Shown here in pieces: positions 59,941-64,000 of a DNA stretch of 64,000 nt. The position numbers and the translations under genes were made by a program. The notes beneath the pieces are model-generated. The model searched no databases. It was not told the origin of the DNA and was given only the letters and a program-made list of their open reading frames with translations. The first letter of the stretch is position 1. Each line of letters opens with the position of its first letter. The DNA comes from Streptomyces zhihengii. Its GTDB lineage: Bacteria; Actinomycetota; Actinomycetes; Streptomycetales; Streptomycetaceae. Location: NCBI RefSeq assembly GCF_016919245.1, contig NZ_JAFEJA010000001.1, positions 1,426,001 through 1,490,000 of the forward strand, read 5' to 3'.

Positions 59941-61062
59941 TCAGCCGCCGAGCTCCTGGTGACGGGCGGTCAGGCGGGCGGCGCCCTGCTCGGTGAGCGA
60001 GCCGAAGAGGCGCAGCCGGGAGATGCCGCCGTCGGGGTAGATGTCGATGCGGACGTCGGAGCCCACGGCGGGGGCGTCCAGCACGAACCGGTGGTTGGTG
60101 TCGGGCTGGAGGCGGGTGCGCGGCAGCACCTCGCGCCATTCCCCCGCGTCGCCGTCGCGCACGGACAGGGCGGCCCAGCCCGCGCTGTTGCCCTTCAGGT
60201 AGGCGGTGTCGATCTCGACGGCGCGGATCTCGGCCTGCTCGACCAGCCGGTAGGAGATCCAGTCGTTGCCCTTGTCCCGGCGGCGGCGGGTCTCCCAGCC
60301 GTCGTCCATCTTGCGGGAACGGCCGGGCTGGACGGTGTTGGTGGCCGGCGAGTAGAAGCGGTCGGAGGCGTCCTCGACCCGGCCGCCGTTCTCCAGGGCG
60401 ACGAGGTCGAAGGTGCCGAGCGCGGTGAGCCAGCGCGGGTCCGGGGCGACCTCGCCGTACACCCGCAGCCGGGCGATGCCGCCGTCGGGGTGCTGCTTGA
60501 GGCGCAGGTGGGTGAAGCGCTGCTCGGTGTCGACGGCGAAGCCGTTGGCCGCGTGCCCGCCGACGGCGGTGCGCGGGACGAGCGTCGTCCACTTCACGTC
60601 GTCGCCGAGGAGCTCCTCCGGGGAGGGGGAGCCTGCCACGGAGGTGCCCTCGACGGAGACGGCCTGCGGGTAGTTGCCGCGGAAGTGGGCGGTGTCGACG
60701 ACGATGCCGCGGATCACGCCGGGGGCGCCGAGGCGTACCAGGGCCCAGTCGTGGTCCTCGTCCTCGGGGTGCGGGCGGTCGGCCGACACACCGCGGCGGC
60801 GGCGGGTCTCCCAGCCGTCCATGATCTTGCCCTTGTGGCCGAAGTGCTCGGGGTCGAACTCGGCCGCTCCGGGCTTGAGGAGGTTCTCGCGCTCGGCGAA
60901 GAACTCGTCGTTGGCGGCGATCACACCGGCGCCGAGGCGGCGGTCGGCGAGGTCGGCGTGCTGGGCGAACGGGAACTCGGCCGTGCGGTAGTCGCCGTAC
61001 GGGTCGCCGCCGCCGTAGGGGCGGGCGTCACCGGTGAAGGAGGGGATGGAGGAAGCGGACAC
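59941..61062 (-). CDS. alc: Allantoicase
   Basis: A 373-residue protein made of two tandem allantoicase domains, each with the motif K(I/M)xDGWETRRRR followed by D(H/N)DW/NDW and IRGIVVDTAHFRGNYP or IRAVEIDTAYLKGNSA. It hydrolyses allantoate to ureidoglycolate and urea. Its GTG start lies 3 bp after the allB stop, so the genes are tightly coupled. It is the second gene of the allantoin operon. Confidence 0.94.
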   Translation of the reverse strand: MSASSIPSFTGDARPYGGGDPYGDYRTAEFPFAQHADLADRRLGAGVIAANDEFFAERENLLKPGAAEFDPEHFGHKGKIMDGWETRRRRGVSADRPHPEDEDHDWALVRLGAPGVIRGIVVDTAHFRGNYPQAVSVEGTSVAGSPSPEELLGDDVKWTTLVPRTAVGGHAANGFAVDTEQRFTHLRLKQHPDGGIARLRVYGEVAPDPRWLTALGTFDLVALENGGRVEDASDRFYSPATNTVQPGRSRKMDDGWETRRRRDKGNDWISYRLVEQAEIRAVEIDTAYLKGNSAGWAALSVRDGDAGEWREVLPRTRLQPDTNHRFVLDAPAVGSDVRIDIYPDGGISRLRLFGSLTEQGAARLTARHQELGG

Positions 61063-61065
61063 GGT

Positions 61066-62469
61066 TCAGTTGTTCCTTTCGAGCAGTCGGCCCGTCGGCT
61101 CGGCCAGGTTGCCGTTCTCCGCGATCCGTTCGCCGCGCAGCCAGGTGGAGCGGACGACGCCGTGCAGCGTGCGGCCGGCGTAGGCGGTGACCTGGTTGCG
61201 GTGGTACAGGTTCGCGGGGTCGACGGTGAAGGTCTCGTCCGGGGCGAGGACCGCGAAGTCGGCGTCCCGGCCCGCCTCGATGGCGCCCTTGCGGTCGAGG
61301 CCCGCGAGACGTGCGGGGGCCTCGGACATCCAGCGGACGACGTCGTCGAGGGTGTGGCCGCGACGGCGGGCCTCGGTCCAGATCGCGGGCAGCCCGAGCT
61401 GGAGCGAGGAGATCCCGCCCCAGGCGGAGGCGAAGTCCGGGGTCTTGAGGTCGGTGGTGCACGGGGAGTGGTCGGAGACGATGCAGTCGATCGTGCCGTC
61501 GGCGAGCCCCTGCCAGAGCAGGTCCTGGTTGGCCGACTCGCGGATCGGCGGGCAGCACTTGAACTCGGTCGCCCCGTCCGGCACTTCCTCGGCGGTGAGC
61601 GTGAGGAAGTGGGGGCACGACTCGACGGTGACGGCCACGCCGCGCCGCTTGGCGGCGGCGATCAGCGGCAGCGCGTCGCTGGACGACAGGTGCAGCACGT
61701 GCACCCGGGCGCCGAGGCGTTCGGCGTGCGCGATCAGGCTCTCGACGGCGGTGTTCTCCGCGTCCCGGGGCCGGGAGGCGAGGAAGTCCGCGTAGCGGGG
61801 GCCGGGGCGCTGGGGCGCCGCGGCGAGGTGGTGCGGGTCCTCGGCATGGACGATGAGCAGGCCGCCGAAGCCGGCGATCTCGGCCAGGGAGCGGGCGAGC
61901 TGCTCCTGGTCCAGCTCGGGGAACTCCTCGACGCCGGACGGCGAGAGGAAGCACTTGAAGCCGAAGACCCCGGCGTCGTGCAGCGGGCGCAGGTCCTTGA
62001 CGTTGTCGGGGAGCGCGCCGCCCCAGAAGCCGGTGTCGACGTGCGCCTTGGGCCGGGCGACGTCCTGCTTGGTGCGCAGGTGGCCGACGGTGGTCGTCGG
62101 CGGGAGGGAGTTGAGCGGCATGTCGAGCAGGGTGGTGATGCCGCCGGCGGCAGCGGCGCGGGTGGCCGTCCAGAAGCCCTCCCACGCGGTGCGGCCGGGG
62201 TCGTTCACATGGACATGGGTGTCGACGAGCCCCGGGAGCAGGACGTCGTCACCGAGGTCCTCCAGCCGGGCGCCCTCGGGCACCTCCGCGTCGTGGGCCC
62301 CCACGGCGGCGATCCGCCCGCCGGCGACGGCGACCGTCGCGGCCCGCGTGCCGTCGGGGGTGACCACCCGGGTCGAGCGCAGCACCAGACGCACGGGCGC
62401 GTCCTGGCCGTCGCCGGGGGCCGGGGTCGTCTCCCGGTTCACGTGTGCGGCACCGTCCACGTCGGACAC
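61066..62469 (-). CDS. allB: Allantoinase
   Basis: 467 residues from GTG 62469 ([13 protein letters not shown]). It is an amidohydrolase with [21 protein letters not shown] (His ligands), the carboxylated Lys in [20 protein letters not shown], and [15 protein letters not shown]. It opens allantoin to allantoate. The arrangement, with an IclR gene opposite and allantoicase downstream, is the same as in the S. coelicolor allantoin locus. The extra ~20 residues at the N-terminus make an internal start (for example VNRE) possible. Confidence 0.93.
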   Translation of the reverse strand: MSDVDGAAHVNRETTPAPGDGQDAPVRLVLRSTRVVTPDGTRAATVAVAGGRIAAVGAHDAEVPEGARLEDLGDDVLLPGLVDTHVHVNDPGRTAWEGFWTATRAAAAGGITTLLDMPLNSLPPTTTVGHLRTKQDVARPKAHVDTGFWGGALPDNVKDLRPLHDAGVFGFKCFLSPSGVEEFPELDQEQLARSLAEIAGFGGLLIVHAEDPHHLAAAPQRPGPRYADFLASRPRDAENTAVESLIAHAERLGARVHVLHLSSSDALPLIAAAKRRGVAVTVESCPHFLTLTAEEVPDGATEFKCCPPIRESANQDLLWQGLADGTIDCIVSDHSPCTTDLKTPDFASAWGGISSLQLGLPAIWTEARRRGHTLDDVVRWMSEAPARLAGLDRKGAIEAGRDADFAVLAPDETFTVDPANLYHRNQVTAYAGRTLHGVVRSTWLRGERIAENGNLAEPTGRLLERNN

Positions 62470-62554
62470 CCGCTCACCTGCCTTCTCTCGTGTCGGGGGC
62501 GACCGTCGTGGGCGACGCGTCGCCTCGGTGCCGCGACCGCGGCACCCGGAGAAA

Positions 62555-62571
62555 TTCAACGAACTGTTGAA
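62555..62571. promoter_or_regulatory. AllR operator candidate near allB
   Basis: TTCAAC-GAACT-GTTGAA, 86 bp before the allB start. Confidence 0.7.
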
Positions 62572-62641
62572 GTAATCAGGAGTCTTCCCCTCCGCGGACC
62601 CTCCGTCAAGACCCACCCCCGGGGGCGGTGCTCCGCGGCAC

Positions 62642-62680
62642 CGGAATTGGATGTTTCCACAAAGTGGAAGTAGAATTCCG
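62642..62680. promoter_or_regulatory. Nested palindromic operator candidate near allR
   Basis: Inner TTCCAC-AAA-GTGGAA (62655-62669) inside outer CGGAATT / AATTCCG arms (62642-62648, 62674-62680). Confidence 0.7.
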
Positions 62681-62853
62681 TTCTGCGGTCGGGGCGTTCA
62701 CCCGACGAGCAGGACCCGCCACCACGACCAGGGTGGCAGAGACCGGGACAAACAGCCCCTGACCGGCCACGACGGCAGGACGGCCGCGCGGTGCGCGCGG
62801 GGTGCGCCCGGTACGCTGCTGCCTTGCCCCGCCTGCCCGAAAGGACCGCCGAC

Positions 62854-63654
62854 GTGCCGACGTCCGACGCCAGCGCCACCGACGCCGCCAAGCCCGCCGC
62901 GAGCGGCGGTGTGCAGTCCCTGGAGCGCGCCTTCGACCTGCTGGAGCGGATGGCCGACGCGGGCGGCGAGGTGGGGCTCAGCGAGCTCTCGGCGAGCAGC
63001 GGACTGCCGCTGCCGACCATCCACCGCCTGATGCGCACCCTGGTCGCCTGCGGATACGTGCGCCAGCAGCCCAACCGCCGCTACGCGCTCGGCCCGCGGC
63101 TGATCCGGCTCGGCGAGTCGGCGTCCCGGCTGCTCGGCACCTGGGCCCGCCCCTATCTCGCGCGCCTCGTCGAGGAGACCGGCGAGACCGCCAACATGGC
63201 CCTCCTCGACGGCGACGAGATCGTCTACGTGGCACAGGTGCCCTCCAAGCACTCCATGCGGATGTTCACCGAGGTCGGCCGCCGGGTGCTGCCCCACTCG
63301 ACGGGCGTGGGCAAGGCCCTGCTCGCCCACACGCCCCCGGACGAGGTGCGCGCGCTGCTCGCCCGCACCGGGATGCCGGCGGCGACGGAGAAGACCATCA
63401 CCACGCCCGACGGTTTCCTCGACGCCCTGGAGCAGGTGCGCCGGGCCGGGTACGCGGTGGACGACAACGAGCAGGAGATAGGGGTCCGCTGCCTCGCCGT
63501 CCCCGTGCCCGAGTCCCCCACCGCCGCGGCCATCTCGATCTCCGGGCCCGCGGGCCGGGTGACGGAGGCCGCGACGGGCCGCATCGTCCCGATCCTCCAG
63601 GAGGTCGCCCGCGACCTGTCGGCGGCGCTGGCGAGCACGGGGCCGCAGGCGTAG
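62854..63654 (+). CDS. allR: IclR-family regulator of allantoin use
   Basis: A 266-residue protein from GTG 62854 with AAAGGA upstream. N-terminal helix-turn-helix: GVQSLERAFDLLERMADAGG and LSELSASSGLPLPTIHRLM. C-terminal IclR ligand domain with VLPHSTGVGKALLAHTP and GVRCLAVPVPESP. It probably represses allB-alc and releases DNA with glyoxylate or an allantoin derivative, as known for AllR of S. coelicolor. Two palindromes lie in the shared control region. Confidence 0.92.
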   Translation: MPTSDASATDAAKPAASGGVQSLERAFDLLERMADAGGEVGLSELSASSGLPLPTIHRLMRTLVACGYVRQQPNRRYALGPRLIRLGESASRLLGTWARPYLARLVEETGETANMALLDGDEIVYVAQVPSKHSMRMFTEVGRRVLPHSTGVGKALLAHTPPDEVRALLARTGMPAATEKTITTPDGFLDALEQVRRAGYAVDDNEQEIGVRCLAVPVPESPTAAAISISGPAGRVTEAATGRIVPILQEVARDLSAALASTGPQA

Positions 63655-63670
63655 GCCGGACCGGCGAGAA

Positions 63671-63721
63671 GCAACGCCGCGGCGGGCGCACCGGATTCCG
63701 GTGCGCCCGCCGCGGCGTTGC
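63671..63721 (+). terminator. Very strong terminator after allR
   Basis: Perfect 25-bp inverted repeat with a single-base loop (arm starts GCAACGCCGCGGCGGGCGCA), 16 bp past the stop. Confidence 0.9.
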
Positions 63722-63780
63722 CGCGCGCACCCCGCCCCTCCGCCCCGGGCGCGCCCCCGCGATCGCCGCCGTCGTCCCCG

Positions 63781-63818
63781 TTGACAGTGAAGGGCCGCCC
63801 GGTATGGTCTAGACCAAG
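63781..63818 (+). promoter_or_regulatory. Promoter with DasR-responsive element
   Basis: TTGACA (63781-63786), 16 bp, TATGGT (63803-63808). TGGTCTAGACCA (63805-63816) is a perfect match to the core of the 16-bp DasR site, ACTGGTCTAGACCACT, overlapping the -10 box. The leader to ATG 63956 is about 140 bases. Confidence 0.85.
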
Positions 63819-63955
63819 CAGCTGCGGACAGGAACTCCCGTGCCGGCGGCCGGTACCCCACCACCGGCCGCGGCCCATGCACGCGCCCCGCCGCCGCGTC
63901 GCACCACGCCCGTGGAGCACGCGGCGGCCTGCGCCCCCACGCAGAAGGAGTCGTC

Positions 63956-64000
63956 ATGCCGGTTACTCCGAGGCCCGTTTCGCGCTTACGGCCCCCGTCC
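63956..64000 (+). CDS. 5' fragment of a DasR-site-preceded gene with a TTA codon
   Basis: Fifteen codons are visible: MPVTPRPVSRLRPPS, with GAAGGAG seven bases before the ATG. Codon 11 is TTA (63986-63988), so bldA tRNA is required. A basic, Pro-rich start could be the n-region of a signal peptide. DasR sites usually control chitin/GlcNAc genes, so a secreted chitinase or related protein is the best guess; nothing in the 15 residues proves it. The window ends here. Confidence 0.6.
   Translation, partial: MPVTPRPVSRLRPPS

Larger units (their letters stand above)
62470..62853. other. 384-bp divergent allB/allR control region
   Basis: It contains two palindromes (listed separately) and AT-rich spacer near 62550-62580 and 62640-62680. 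No additional gene is supported. Confidence 0.75.

Overview
The window is Streptomyces-type chromosomal DNA. It has very high GC throughout, frequent GTG starts, GC-biased third positions, an iron box, a DasR-type operator, LAxTG surface anchoring, and TTA codons confined to two genes. No rRNA, tRNA, CRISPR array, insertion sequence, phage gene or integrase was found. About 60 protein genes are supported, mostly conserved metabolism, transport and regulation, separated by unusually repeat-rich intergenic gaps.

Layout. The left edge holds the 5' end of a glycerate kinase gene on the minus strand. From 276 to 4285 a NUDIX hydrolase and a sirtuin (plus) face Ogt, an Ada/AlkA fusion and a macro-domain protein (minus): NAD/ADP-ribose metabolism next to alkylation repair. 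A 117-bp tandem array (4394-4830) separates these from an FAD-dependent oxidoreductase. Next come a nucleotidyltransferase, an inositol-monophosphatase-family phosphatase and a gamma-glutamyltransferase. From 10602 to 14289 is a set of small membrane or stress proteins (DUF7144, SHOCT, HdeD). Then follow an MFS exporter, a large LuxR (LAL) regulator, an M15 peptidase, TetR and a peptidoglycan-binding protein.

From 21089 to 27189 a five-gene minus-strand operon encodes reductive pyrimidine catabolism and uptake: ureidopropionase, aminotransferase, dihydropyrimidinase, an F420/LLM oxidoreductase and an NCS1 transporter. From 27581 to 34572 are a long disordered repeat protein, a PPOX-fold protein, a divergent XRE regulator/methionine aminopeptidase pair with nested operators, a GH75 chitosanase and a secreted gamma-glutamyltransferase. 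From 35180 to 40970 are an orphan glutamate-type ABC ATPase, exonuclease III, an MBL hydrolase, a fused PcaL and a secreted M23 peptidase with five near-identical 48-residue repeats.

At 41446 an iron box precedes two secreted proteins, the second a LAxTG-anchored beta-propeller. From 44157 to 52222 lie a ROK kinase and an inositol-type ABC transporter with two tandem binding proteins, a GntR regulator and an inositol-dehydrogenase-like enzyme; the transporter operon and the dehydrogenase share an operator-like motif. The right part carries a MarR/tautomerase pair, a P450 with a TTA codon, a two-component system, an EamA exporter, DHFR-like and SDR enzymes, and the allantoin cluster (alc-allB divergent from an IclR-family allR). 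The window ends in the first 15 codons of a gene with a DasR-type site at its promoter and a TTA codon.

The clearest themes are nutrient scavenging (pyrimidines, inositol, allantoin, chitin or chitosan, probably iron) under local repressors with readable palindromic operators, and gene-to-gene gaps occupied by unrelated tandem repeats with units of 5 to 117 bp.
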